This document shows positions 18,732-26,968 of a DNA stretch of 64,000 nt, one piece after another. Both the position numbers and the translations under genes were made by a program. Every line of letters starts with the position of its first letter. Position 1 is the first letter of the stretch. The notes under the pieces are model-generated. The model ran no database searches and was not told where the DNA came from. It was given only the letters and a program-made list of their open reading frames with translations. The stretch spans positions 134,373 through 198,372 of the forward strand of contig NZ_JAKEUQ010000003.1 in assembly GCF_022397955.1 (NCBI RefSeq), written 5' to 3'. Source of the DNA: Vibrio sp. Isolate32 (GTDB lineage Bacteria > Pseudomonadota > Gammaproteobacteria > Enterobacterales > Vibrionaceae).

Positions 18732-20621
18732 TCAGTATTTAAACTGAGCCACAATCTTCTCTAATTTTACACTCACGCTCGATACCTGTTCACTACAACG
18801 CACTGAACCTGATACCAGGGTATGTGTATCACTAGCTAGATGAGCGATGTCGCTGATGTTTCGGTCGATCTCCGCAGATACCATGGATTGTTCTTCAGAC
18901 GCAGTCGCTATTTGACTGTTAAGGTCAAACATCTCTCCAACTTGGAAGTGGATACCTTCAATCGCATTGACCACATCTTTAGTCTGGTGCTTAACTTGTT
19001 CGGTTTGTTCCAAGCTTGCCGACATCTTAGCGACTGTCTTCGCAATACCGGATGTCAAACCATGGATAGTCGATTCAATCTGATGAGTTGAGTCGTTAGT
19101 CATCAAAGAAAGCTCTCTCACTTCAGAGGCGACCACCGCAAAGCCTCGTCCATGATCACCTGCACGTGCAGCCTCAATTGCCGCGTTAAGCGCGAGTAGG
19201 TTAGTTTGCTCGGCAATCCCTTGAATCGTCGTCACCACTTGATTGATTTCACGACTCTGTTGTTCAAGTTGTACAATTAAGTCTTGCGACTCTGCAATGT
19301 TCTCAACCAACACATTGATACTCGCATCCGTTAAATGTGTTTCTTGTAGTGCTTGATGTGCGTTGTCTTTAATCTTCTCTGCATTAGTTGCTGCGTTTTC
19401 TATATTGGCTGTGACCTCGTTACTGGTCATCACCAATTCGTTAACTGCCGTTGCGACAGACTCCGATTGTTGTTTCTGTTTCTCTGCATTGCTCATGCTT
19501 TTGATCGCCGCTTCTTCAGAACTACATGAACTCTCTGTCAACACAGTCATAACTCCCGACAACTCTTTAATGTTGCCGTGCAGCTTGTTGATGAAGGTAT
19601 CAAACGAGTGAGCAAGTTGAGCGAGCTCGTCGTTACCTTTAGCGTTCATTCTTACGGTTAAATCACCATCGCCATTGGCAATCGACTCCATCATGACGTT
19701 AATCGCTTTAATACGCGCGAGTATGTTGCGACCAATGAACACAAACAACAACGAAAGCAGAACAACAATAGCGGCGCCAAACAGATGCAACATATTTTGT
19801 GTGTGTCTAACTGCCGCTGTAATCGCTTGGCTTATCTCATTCTGCACTTCTTCAATGGCTTGTTCCGTTTGATGGACATTGCTACGTAAGGCGCCTCTGA
19901 GCCCCAACTCCGCAGACAAACCTAGATTGCTGTTAGCAACCAACAGAGTTTCAACTGCAGCCTTATATTCGGAATAGGCTTGTTCAGTCGCAATCGAAGT
20001 TTGGGCGTAGGGTTCAAACTCAATAAGAGCATTGGTTAACGCCGCATTCGTTTGGTTATTGATATGTGCAAGGTAATGGAAGTCTTTTTCGATCAGCTCT
20101 AACAACGCAAGTTCCAGTGCCAAACTTGACTCTGATTCGATTGCTGATTTCAGCGCTGTTCTTTTTCCATCGAGAGCTGCGACAAAGCCAAAAGGTGCGG
20201 TTGTGCGTTCAATGTCATTAACTTGATTGACGACTTGGTCGAACTGTTTCTGGTACTGATGAAGGGTATCGAAGATCTTCGTCATTTGTTCGGTCAGGTG
20301 GAGCTCATGCGAAGTTAGGGTTTGGTTCAACGTCACCAATCTTTGATTCAGTGTGTCGGCGGTTTTATCGAAACGGTCTGCGTATTTTTGATCGTGTCGA
20401 GATAAGAAGTCTTTCTCATATCGCCTAAGCGTTAATAAGTCGACTGAGCTTTTAAGGTTTTCGATCGCTGCGACCTCCAATGATTCTAATTTGTCTAAGC
20501 TGAACTGCTCGTAAATCGCATAGACAGAAACAGAAACAAACAGGGTGAGGTTGATTAAAATAAACTTACTGCGAATAGAAAGAGACAGCAAACGGTGCTG
20601 AGATTTCGATGGATTGTTCAT
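18732..20621 (-). CDS. Methyl-accepting chemotaxis protein with helical-bimodular-type sensor
   Basis: A 629-residue chemoreceptor. After a first membrane segment (about 18-38) comes an all-helical periplasmic sensor of about 240 residues, rich in RRYEKDFLSRHDQKY-type heptads, as in helical bimodular (HBM) domains that sense organic acids. A second membrane segment (about 280-300), a HAMP domain and the signalling tip [23 protein letters not shown] follow. AAAGGGAAT precedes the start. Transcription is opposite to ybiT. No CheR-binding tail is present. The ligand cannot be read from the sequence. Confidence 0.92.
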   Translation of the reverse strand: MNNPSKSQHRLLSLSIRSKFILINLTLFVSVSVYAIYEQFSLDKLESLEVAAIENLKSSVDLLTLRRYEKDFLSRHDQKYADRFDKTADTLNQRLVTLNQTLTSHELHLTEQMTKIFDTLHQYQKQFDQVVNQVNDIERTTAPFGFVAALDGKRTALKSAIESESSLALELALLELIEKDFHYLAHINNQTNAALTNALIEFEPYAQTSIATEQAYSEYKAAVETLLVANSNLGLSAELGLRGALRSNVHQTEQAIEEVQNEISQAITAAVRHTQNMLHLFGAAIVVLLSLLFVFIGRNILARIKAINVMMESIANGDGDLTVRMNAKGNDELAQLAHSFDTFINKLHGNIKELSGVMTVLTESSCSSEEAAIKSMSNAEKQKQQSESVATAVNELVMTSNEVTANIENAATNAEKIKDNAHQALQETHLTDASINVLVENIAESQDLIVQLEQQSREINQVVTTIQGIAEQTNLLALNAAIEAARAGDHGRGFAVVASEVRELSLMTNDSTHQIESTIHGLTSGIAKTVAKMSASLEQTEQVKHQTKDVVNAIEGIHFQVGEMFDLNSQIATASEEQSMVSAEIDRNISDIAHLASDTHTLVSGSVRCSEQVSSVSVKLEKIVAQFKY

Positions 20622-20805
20622 GGTTAATTCCCTTTAAGCCGGTGACGTTGATATTCATCTTTAGTTTGTATTAATAGATTCATTAAATTGATGAATATGT
20701 AACTAATAGCTTATTGAGGTGTTAAATCAAGATTCATTTAAGGAAAAGCTAATTCAAGACATAATACGTGCAGGTTTAGATGGTACGAGTGCTTCATGTA
20801 GGATC

Positions 20806-20842
20806 AAAAAAGCCTCCATTCCACAGGAGAACGAAGGCTTTC
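20806..20842 (-). terminator. Rho-independent terminator after cydX
   Basis: On the minus strand AAAGCCTTCG, a loop, and GGAGGCTTTTTTG form a hairpin with T run about 85 bases past the cydX stop. Confidence 0.7.
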
Positions 20843-20924
20843 CACAAACATTAGCGGGGAATTTTCAATATATAGAAATGAAAATTGCCGACAATATGCT
20901 CGTTTGTATAAAACGAGATATCAG

Positions 20925-21029
20925 TTAATCCGTCTCATCTAGAAGGTCTGTGTTTTCTAACCATAGCGCATTAATGATGCCAAGCGCACAAGCGAGCAAG
21001 ATTCCCAGAACCCAACATAAATACCACAT
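20925..21029 (-). CDS. cydX: Cytochrome bd small subunit CydX
   Basis: A 34-residue single-span protein, MWYLCWVLGILLACALG followed by an IINALWLEN stretch and an acidic tail. This is the standard CydX pattern, a small subunit that stabilises cytochrome bd oxidase in the inner membrane. AGAGGATAA lies just before the ATG. The gene is 25 bases downstream of cydB on the same strand. It is intact although both large subunits upstream are broken, so it is an orphan here and probably non-functional unless it joins a bd oxidase encoded elsewhere. Confidence 0.92.
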   Translation of the reverse strand: MWYLCWVLGILLACALGIINALWLENTDLLDETD

Positions 21030-21054
21030 AAGTTATCCTCTTGGTTCACCTAAA

Positions 21055-21972
21055 TTAATACAGTGATGAACTGTTATCGTGAATGTATTTGCTTTCTAAT
21101 CGACCGAACATCTTGTAGTAACACCAAATTGTGTAGCCCAAGATAATAGGTATAACGATTACCGCGACAACAGAGATAATGCTTAGAGTCAGCTGACTAG
21201 AGGTTCCGTCCCACAGCGTCAAACTATGAGATAGCACCAAGGCAGATGGCATGATCATTGGAAACAAAGCGACGCCTGCCGTTGATATAATGCTTGCAAT
21301 AGATAAGCTTGAAGACGCAAAGGCTAACCCTGCACGGTTCAGTCGAGTCATTATTGCGCAGCCCAACATCCCAATGATGCCTAACGCTGGAATAATCCAA
21401 AGTACAGGATAGGTTTCGTAGTTGTGTAGAAGTAAGTCATCAAACATCACAATTATGAAGTCTGTCATCTCAATGCGCATGGTTTCGAAGTTAAACTCCG
21501 CACCAACAGGGTTTTGCATCCAACCGTTGGCCATCAAAATCCATAGACCAGAGAAGTTAGAACCCAAGGCTGTTAGCCAAGTTACAGACAAGTGCTGACG
21601 CTTAGATAACTTGTCCCAACCAAAGAAGAACATGCCAACTAAGGTGGATTCCAAGAAAAACGCAATCAAAGCTTCGATCGCGAGCGGGGCACCAAAAATA
21701 TCACCCACGTAGTGAGAGTAGTACGCTCAGTTAGTACTAAACTGGAATTCCATCGTTAAGCCGGTTGCCACACCAACCGCGAAGTTAATACCGAACAATT
21801 TACCCCAGAACTTAGTCATGTCCTTGTAGATTGTCTTATTGGCCATGATATACAGCGATTCCATCACTGCAAGTAAAAAGGAGAGGCCTATCGTTAGGGG
21901 AACGAATATAAAATGATAAAGCGCGGTACTCGCGAATTGAAACCGCGACAGATTGACGACATCTGTAAGCAT
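21055..21972 (-). pseudogene. cydA: cydA-cydB deletion fusion with a nonsense codon
   Basis: The operon for cytochrome bd quinol oxidase has collapsed. From 21972, [19 protein letters not shown] begins CydA and runs through [15 protein letters not shown], where a TGA at 21727-21729 replaces the conserved Trp of [14 protein letters not shown]. The frame continues through [16 protein letters not shown]. Near 21440 it passes in frame into the C-terminal third of CydB ([33 protein letters not shown]). About two thirds of CydA and two thirds of CydB are gone, close to 1.8 kb judged from usual family lengths. Quinol-site and haem-ligand regions are lost. Not a functional oxidase. Confidence 0.9.
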
Positions 21973-22064
21973 AAAAACTCCTTCCCGCCACGTGTGTGAC
22001 GGGTAAGATAATGGAAAAATAAAAGGATAATTAGAGAGAGTTAATTAGGAGGTTATATATAGCG

Positions 22065-22625
22065 CTATGGCGTTAGACGTAATTGAGGTTGATTACCAAC
22101 GAAGTGCTTTGTCTTGTTTTTTGAGAACTGTTTACGTAGCCAGTAATCAGCACTTACGTAGCGACCGCCACCGAAGACAAGAAGAACCAACAGCATTACA
22201 AAATAGGTGCCTGCGAACTCCATGACGTTGTTCACCATTACCGGGTCGTCAAGTTCAGTGATGTAGTTTTAGCGGCCTGGGAAGTTAACAGCCAACCACT
22301 CGATGAAACCATTCAGTCTTATGGTCGCTTCCATACCGCCAGTCGCGATTGCGTCCCAACCGTGTTTCCAGTGAACCATGGCACTTGCCACACTCATCAT
22401 GAAAATCATCGGAATTGAAATAAAACGAGTGAATAGACCCCTAATACGATACAGATACACCCCAGTACTTCGGTTGCTGCAGCTAAGAAAGCTAACAACT
22501 CAGGAAAAGGAAGGTTAAGGCCTTCATCTGCTGCCGAAGCCCCAAACCATGCAACGGTTCCTGAGAAGCCAAGTACCTTTGAACGAGCTCCGACATAAAT
22601 CACTGGAATTAAGTAAAGGCGCACC
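22065..22625 (-). pseudogene. DoxX-family membrane protein gene, broken
   Basis: Three frames together give a DoxX-type protein: STVAWFG followed by LPFPELLAFLAAATEVLGC, then ISIPMIFMMSVASAMVHWKH, and finally MEFAGTYFVMLLVLLVFGGG with RYVSADYWL. The frame shifts near 22430 and a TAA interrupts at about 22270. The N-terminus seems to be missing, because recognisable sequence begins only about ten bases beyond the fdhD stop. DoxX proteins are small four-span membrane proteins of mixed, often redox-related roles. No product is expected. Confidence 0.8.
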
Positions 22626-22632
22626 TTTACGC

Positions 22633-23463
22633 TTATTGCTCGCCTTTGACATCGAAGTCTATCTTGTCTGCACCTGTAAAGACTTGGAAGCGCAAGCCTT
22701 TAGCACGAGCAATCGTAATGATGCCAAACTTCTGCGCTAAGTCTAAACCCATTTGGGTCACGCCAGAGCGTGATAGAAGAACAGGAATTCCCATCTGCGC
22801 CACTTTGATTACCATTTCAGAGGTAAGGCGACCTGTGGTGTAGAAGATCTTGTCTGCGCCATCTTCTTTGTTGAGCCACATCTCACCCGCTAGGGTATCA
22901 ACGGCATTGTGACGACCAACATCTTCCACAAACGACAACACATGGTCATCTTTGCAAACAGCACAACCGTGCACGGCACCGGCTTTCTTGTAAGTATCGT
23001 TGTAGTGGGTCAAAGCCTCTAGAGCCTTATAGATTTCAGATTGCTTAACCTTGGTTTTAGGCACTTGGTAATCTTCCAACTGCTTCATCACATTGCCGTA
23101 CATGGTGCCTTGACCACAGCCAGACGTCACCGTCTTCTTCTTCAATGCTTGCTCCAGTTGGCTTGTGTCTTCTTTAGTGATAACCGCTGCAGAGCTGGTT
23201 TCCCAATCGATGATAATAGATTCAACGGCTTCTGGATCAGAAAGGAAGCTTTGGTTTTTTAAATAGCCTAATACTAATGACTCAGGACGAGAACCCAATG
23301 TCATTAAGGTTACGATCTCTTTCCAGTTCAGCATTACGGTAAGGGGACGCTCACACGCGATCTGTTTTGTTAGCTTTTCGCCATATTCATCAAACACTTC
23401 AACTTCGATGGTCTGAAGTGGATTCTCACTGGTTTTTATTATGTTTGGTTTTACCACAGTCAT
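22633..23463 (-). CDS. fdhD: Formate dehydrogenase sulfurtransferase FdhD
   Basis: FdhD passes sulfur from a cysteine desulfurase (IscS in E. coli) to the molybdenum cofactor of formate dehydrogenase; without it the enzyme is inactive. The 276-residue protein has the sulfur-relay cysteines in HGCAVC (about residues 165-170), followed by VEDVGRHNAVDTLAGEMW and YTTGRLTSEMVIKVAQMG, all family signatures. GTAGGAA lies directly before the ATG. It diverges from the DUF3305-DUF3306-fdh genes, consistent with a shared job. Confidence 0.95.
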   Translation of the reverse strand: MTVVKPNIIKTSENPLQTIEVEVFDEYGEKLTKQIACERPLTVMLNWKEIVTLMTLGSRPESLVLGYLKNQSFLSDPEAVESIIIDWETSSAAVITKEDTSQLEQALKKKTVTSGCGQGTMYGNVMKQLEDYQVPKTKVKQSEIYKALEALTHYNDTYKKAGAVHGCAVCKDDHVLSFVEDVGRHNAVDTLAGEMWLNKEDGADKIFYTTGRLTSEMVIKVAQMGIPVLLSRSGVTQMGLDLAQKFGIITIARAKGLRFQVFTGADKIDFDVKGEQ

Positions 23464-23782
23464 TTCCTACTTAATGAGATAGCGATTTTATGAGATAAGA
23501 AGTCAACAGGAGCAATAAAGCTCTCATTCATCAATGCGCTAGTTTGTATATATCGTTATCGTTCATGCTTCAATTATTAAACATGTGACAGCACGGCGAA
23601 GAGCGGCTGCAAATCTTATTCCAAAATAACGGGGATTCGTTAAAACATGAAGCATTAGATTAAAATAACGCAAAATATGAGAGTTCACCGAGACTAACTG
23701 TCTCAAACCAGCGCAATCGACTAACGTTATAAGGGTAACTCTACGACAAACGCACTAAAGACGCCGCAGGACTTAAGCTGTA
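23464..23782. other. Intergenic region fdhD / DUF3305
   Basis: Gene-free stretch between divergent genes. Apart from a weak 9/11 match to the fdh/tup palindrome at 23692-23702 (GAGACTAACTGTCTC, itself a perfect inverted repeat), I see no other structured element. No convincing fdhD promoter was recognised. Confidence 0.5.
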
Positions 23783-23799
23783 TTGGCGTGTTTATTGCT
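23783..23799 (+). promoter_or_regulatory. Sigma-54 (-24/-12) promoter of the DUF3305-DUF3306 genes
   Basis: TTGGCGTGTTTATTGCT matches TGGCRY-N5-TTGCW in both elements and spacing. The -12 half is part of a 13-base-period tandem repeat (TTTATTGCTATG at 23791-23802 and 23804-23815). The predicted start is near 23811, about 80 bases before the DUF3305 ATG. Confidence 0.7.
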
Positions 23800-23891
23800 A
23801 TGGTTTATTGCTATGCTAGAGGGTATATGATTATGCGAAGTACAAAATGTCCTACGTACGATCAGAATAAAGAAAATCAATTGGGTGCAGT

Positions 23892-24353
23892 ATGTCTGAG
23901 ATAAAAGAATTCCAAGAACACTATGAAAAAACAGAATCAGTTTGGCCAATAGGTGTCCAAAGAATAGAGAAAGAGATCAAAACGGGCATTTGGGTAACGA
24001 CTCAATGGGAACTCATCGGTTTTGAATTATCACCTGAAAATGAAACCCTAGACGTATGTTTGCTCCAACTACACAAAGATGAACGCACCGACTACCGCTT
24101 CAATTTAAGCTCTCAGCAACCTAAGCTATTCTTAGTTATGGATAATGTTGACTCCGGTAAACCTATTATTCAATTACTGACAGCATCACAAACGGTCGCA
24201 GGCCAATACATGGACGGAGATAACCAAGTATTGTCTTACGACATGCCTTTACCTGTACAAGCGTGGATGGAAGCCTTTATTGGTCGTCATGGTGAATTAT
24301 TAGAAGCGAGACGCAAGAAGCGCAAAGGAGCAGGTCGTTCTAATGGCAACTAA
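23892..24353 (+). CDS. DUF3305 family protein
   Basis: A 153-residue soluble protein with no signal or membrane segment. WPIGVQRIEKEIKTGIWVTT near residues 18-37 and a basic C-terminus (RRKKRKGAGRSNGN) are visible. DUF3305 genes occur almost only next to a DUF3306 gene inside formate dehydrogenase clusters of Proteobacteria, which suggests a role in making or maturing that enzyme; the molecular function is unknown. Its last 11 bases overlap the next gene. A -24/-12 promoter lies about 95 bases upstream. Confidence 0.85.
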   Translation: MSEIKEFQEHYEKTESVWPIGVQRIEKEIKTGIWVTTQWELIGFELSPENETLDVCLLQLHKDERTDYRFNLSSQQPKLFLVMDNVDSGKPIIQLLTASQTVAGQYMDGDNQVLSYDMPLPVQAWMEAFIGRHGELLEARRKKRKGAGRSNGN

Positions 24354-24990
24354 CTTTTTTAGCCGTTGGTCTCAACGAAAGCTCGATGAATCGACTGATA
24401 AAGCGCTTGAAGCTGAACAGCCTCTTGAGGAAACCTCGGTTACTTCTTCTGAGTCTGCACTTCAAATACGAACCTCTGCTGAAGAACTAGCACCAGATGA
24501 CCCAGCTTCTACTGAGCTAACTGAAGCTTTAGAAGACGCTGCTGACACTGAAGGGCCGGCATCAGAGGCTACTGAAGAGCTGTCTATGGCTCAATTATTG
24601 GTATCAGAAGCATCAGAAAGCGTAAAAAAAGCCGCATTACGTAAATTATTTCTCTCAGAAGAATTTAACGTACGTGATGGCTTAGACGATTACGATGACG
24701 ATTACAGTAATCTTAAGTCACTTTCCGAAGGTGTCGCTGAAAGCTTACGCGATTGGTTAAAAGAGAAGTCAGAAGAAGAAATGTCAAGCGAACAAGAGCA
24801 AGTCACTGAAAGTAGAGAAAAAGATTCGGTTAACAACGCTGAAGAAGCGGAATCAGATCTTGTTGAAAGTGGTGAAATTGCGGGGCAACAAAAAGGACTG
24901 TGTAAAAACACAGTATCGAATGATATCGACACTGACGCTATTGAAAATGACCCAAAAGAGGTGGAACAAAATATACCACGCAAAGAATAG
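24343..24990 (+). CDS. DUF3306 family protein
   Basis: A 215-residue, strongly acidic protein. The N-terminus NFFSRWSQRKLDE is the DUF3306 hallmark. A Glu/Thr/Ser-rich low-complexity stretch (about 20-80) follows, then a predicted helical part, RKLFLSEEFNVRDGLDDYDD, and another acidic tail. It overlaps the DUF3305 gene and shares its promoter. Function unknown; the family is a regular companion of formate dehydrogenase operons. A terminator closes the unit before the fdh operon begins. Confidence 0.85.
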   Translation: MATNFFSRWSQRKLDESTDKALEAEQPLEETSVTSSESALQIRTSAEELAPDDPASTELTEALEDAADTEGPASEATEELSMAQLLVSEASESVKKAALRKLFLSEEFNVRDGLDDYDDDYSNLKSLSEGVAESLRDWLKEKSEEEMSSEQEQVTESREKDSVNNAEEAESDLVESGEIAGQQKGLCKNTVSNDIDTDAIENDPKEVEQNIPRKE

Positions 24991-25015
24991 GTACATTTTG
25001 ACTAAACACTCAACG

Positions 25016-25052
25016 AACCGCTTGCGACAAAATGTCCCAAGCGGTTTTTTTA
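25016..25052 (+). terminator. Rho-independent terminator after DUF3306, with operator in its loop
   Basis: AACCGCTTG and CAAGCGGTT pair around a 13-base loop and are followed by a T run. The loop contains the palindrome GACAAAATGTC, so terminator and candidate activator site overlap. Confidence 0.85.
25024..25037. promoter_or_regulatory. Palindromic candidate activator site upstream of the fdh operon
   Basis: GCGACAAAATGTCC. Its reverse complement is GGACA-TTT-TGTCGC, equal to the tupA site apart from the three central bases. Its centre lies about 80 bases upstream of the fdh -24 element. A weaker copy (TACATTTTGAC, two mismatches) is at 24992-25002, about three helical turns further up. Confidence 0.6.
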
Positions 25053-25107
25053 TTATTAATATCTCTTTAAATTCAATCTAATTCTTTGAAAATATTTAAC
25101 TATTAAA

Positions 25108-25124
25108 TTGGCGTGGAATTTGCA
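25108..25124 (+). promoter_or_regulatory. Sigma-54 (-24/-12) promoter of the formate dehydrogenase operon
   Basis: TTGGCGTGGAATTTGCA matches TGGCRY-N5-TTGCW exactly. Predicted start near 25136, giving a leader of about 155 bases before the first gene. Confidence 0.82.
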
Positions 25125-25291
25125 TAAAATAGTCCACTATCGACTTTTTTGTAGATAACTCGCGTAAGCTTGACGAGTGAATGAATAGTTAACGAGACCA
25201 TAAGTTGTTAACTGATTACTCAGCAAGTTCTCCAACGTTAACTACAATGAAGATTGAACAGATTATCCATATCCAAAAATGGAACTGAGCA

Positions 25292-26959
25292 ATGCTTAAA
25301 CAATTATTAGAACAAGCAACTTCAAATAACGCAAAGGCGAGGCTGTATGCGTTTGAGAATACCGTTGAGTTAACAAACCTAATTCCACCGACAGTAAGTT
25401 ATGAAAGTGGTGGTAATACGCTAATTATTGGTCCAACTGCGATCATTGAAAGTGCTGCAGCTCAATTGCCTCATTTAACAAGCCTGACACTACTTTCAAC
25501 AGACGGTGCGAAAGCGACCAACACTGAGTCAGCGCTTTACTACGCAAATGCTGTTCAGGTTTCTGGATTCCTTGGTACGTTCGAAGTTCTGATCGAAAAC
25601 AAAGGCCTAACCAATAACCTTGCAAAAGTGGCAATCAATCATGACTGTTTTGATGTGGTTTTGGATTTATGTCTGAATAGCTGCATGACAGAAGAAGTGC
25701 CTGTTCCAGGTTATTACCCGGTAGGGCGTGGCTATCCAAAACTGGCTGAAGCGTTAGAAGAAATTCCTACGTTAATGGGCACGTTTGATAAGCCTAAGTT
25801 CTTCCGTTTGGACACTGACCTATGTGCACACAGTTCTCGTGGTGTTAAAGGTTGTGAGCGTTGTGTTGACGCTTGTCCTGCTGGCGCACTTTCAAGTGAA
25901 GGCTCTGATAAGACGGGTCACAAGATTGAGATCAACCCTTACCTATGCCAAGGCGTGGGCACTTGTGCAACGAGCTGTCCGACAGAAGCTATCTCTTACG
26001 CATTGCCTAATCCTGATGATACTCAAAAATTCATTGAACGTACGCTAGCTAACTACGAGCAAGCGGGCGGTTTGGATCCGATCGTACTTATCTGTAGCTC
26101 ACGTCATGAAACTTACAACGTGATGGCACTTAAAGCGCTACCAGACAACGTGATTCCTATTGTTGTCGAAGAGCTGCCATCTATTGGTATCGATACTTGG
26201 TTTGCAGCATTAGTTAATGGCGCGACTCAAGTTCTGTTTGCAGCATCTCGCTTTATGCCAGAAACGATCATTCGTGTTCTGAATAACGAAGTAGGGATCG
26301 CTCAAGAGTTACTAGACCAAATCGGTATTCCGAAAGAAACGATCGATATTCTGTACTTAGAATCTCTACGTGAAGGTCCTCCAACACTTTGTGTGGATTC
26401 ATTCGACCTTGCGCTTGGCGATCTTCAAGGCAACAAGCGTCAGCGTCTATTCACAGCACTTGATGCGATGTCTTCAGCTCGTATTCCTGTTGAAAATATT
26501 GTTGAGCTTCCGTCAAACGCACCTTACGGCAATGTTTCGTGTGATAGCAAAGATTGTACGTTATGTATGAGTTGTGTGGCTGTATGTCCGACACGTGCAC
26601 TTCATACCGACGGAGCTTCTCCATCACTTAAGTTTGTAGAACAAGACTGTATTCAATGTGGTCTGTGTGAAAAGGCATGTCCTGAAAATGTTCTGACTCT
26701 TACGCCTCGTATGAACTGGGTGAAAGAGGAGCGTCAGAAAGCGGTTGTGATTCATGAAGAGAAAGCAGCGGAATGTGTACGTTGCCATAAACCATTCGCA
26801 CCTCAGTCTATGATTGACATGCTACAGAACAAGTTACGCGGTCACTCTCACTTTTCAGACGAAGCAGCGATTAATCGTATTGCAATGTGTGAAGACTGCC
26901 GTGTGGTGGATATGTTTGATTCAATGGCTCAAGACCCATTGAAACAATTGAAATACTAG
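25292..26959 (+). CDS. 4Fe-4S ferredoxin-type protein of the formate dehydrogenase operon
   Basis: A 555-residue cytoplasmic iron-sulfur protein, first gene of the operon. Four classical cluster motifs are visible: CERCVDACPAG, CQGVGTCATSCPTE, CTLCMSCVAVCPTR and CIQCGLCEKACPEN. A further Cys pair, CVRCHKPF, and CEDCRVVD occur near the C-terminus. The first ~150 residues look like a globular domain without clusters. Such proteins lie upstream of torD-like and fdhA genes in Vibrio and Shewanella. A role in electron supply during assembly or as an alternative electron carrier is plausible but unproved. GGAAC lies before the ATG. The TorD-like gene follows after nine bases. Confidence 0.88.
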   Translation: MLKQLLEQATSNNAKARLYAFENTVELTNLIPPTVSYESGGNTLIIGPTAIIESAAAQLPHLTSLTLLSTDGAKATNTESALYYANAVQVSGFLGTFEVLIENKGLTNNLAKVAINHDCFDVVLDLCLNSCMTEEVPVPGYYPVGRGYPKLAEALEEIPTLMGTFDKPKFFRLDTDLCAHSSRGVKGCERCVDACPAGALSSEGSDKTGHKIEINPYLCQGVGTCATSCPTEAISYALPNPDDTQKFIERTLANYEQAGGLDPIVLICSSRHETYNVMALKALPDNVIPIVVEELPSIGIDTWFAALVNGATQVLFAASRFMPETIIRVLNNEVGIAQELLDQIGIPKETIDILYLESLREGPPTLCVDSFDLALGDLQGNKRQRLFTALDAMSSARIPVENIVELPSNAPYGNVSCDSKDCTLCMSCVAVCPTRALHTDGASPSLKFVEQDCIQCGLCEKACPENVLTLTPRMNWVKEERQKAVVIHEEKAAECVRCHKPFAPQSMIDMLQNKLRGHSHFSDEAAINRIAMCEDCRVVDMFDSMAQDPLKQLKY

Positions 26960-26968
26960 GAGTTAGCC

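Noticed and set aside
20641-20660. GTGACGTTGATAT as a matS site
   Set aside because: Right half does not match GTCAC; several other GTGAC occurrences failed the same way.
20719-20928. 69-codon open frame on the plus strand starting with GTG
   Set aside because: It crosses the cydX terminator hairpin and runs antisense to its end; no recognisable protein feature or convincing ribosome site.
23841-23851. TACAAAATGTC, one mismatch from the fdh/tup palindrome
   Set aside because: It lies downstream of the DUF3305 promoter, an unusual place for an enhancer; the weaker upstream copy at 23692 fits better, so this one is probably coincidental.
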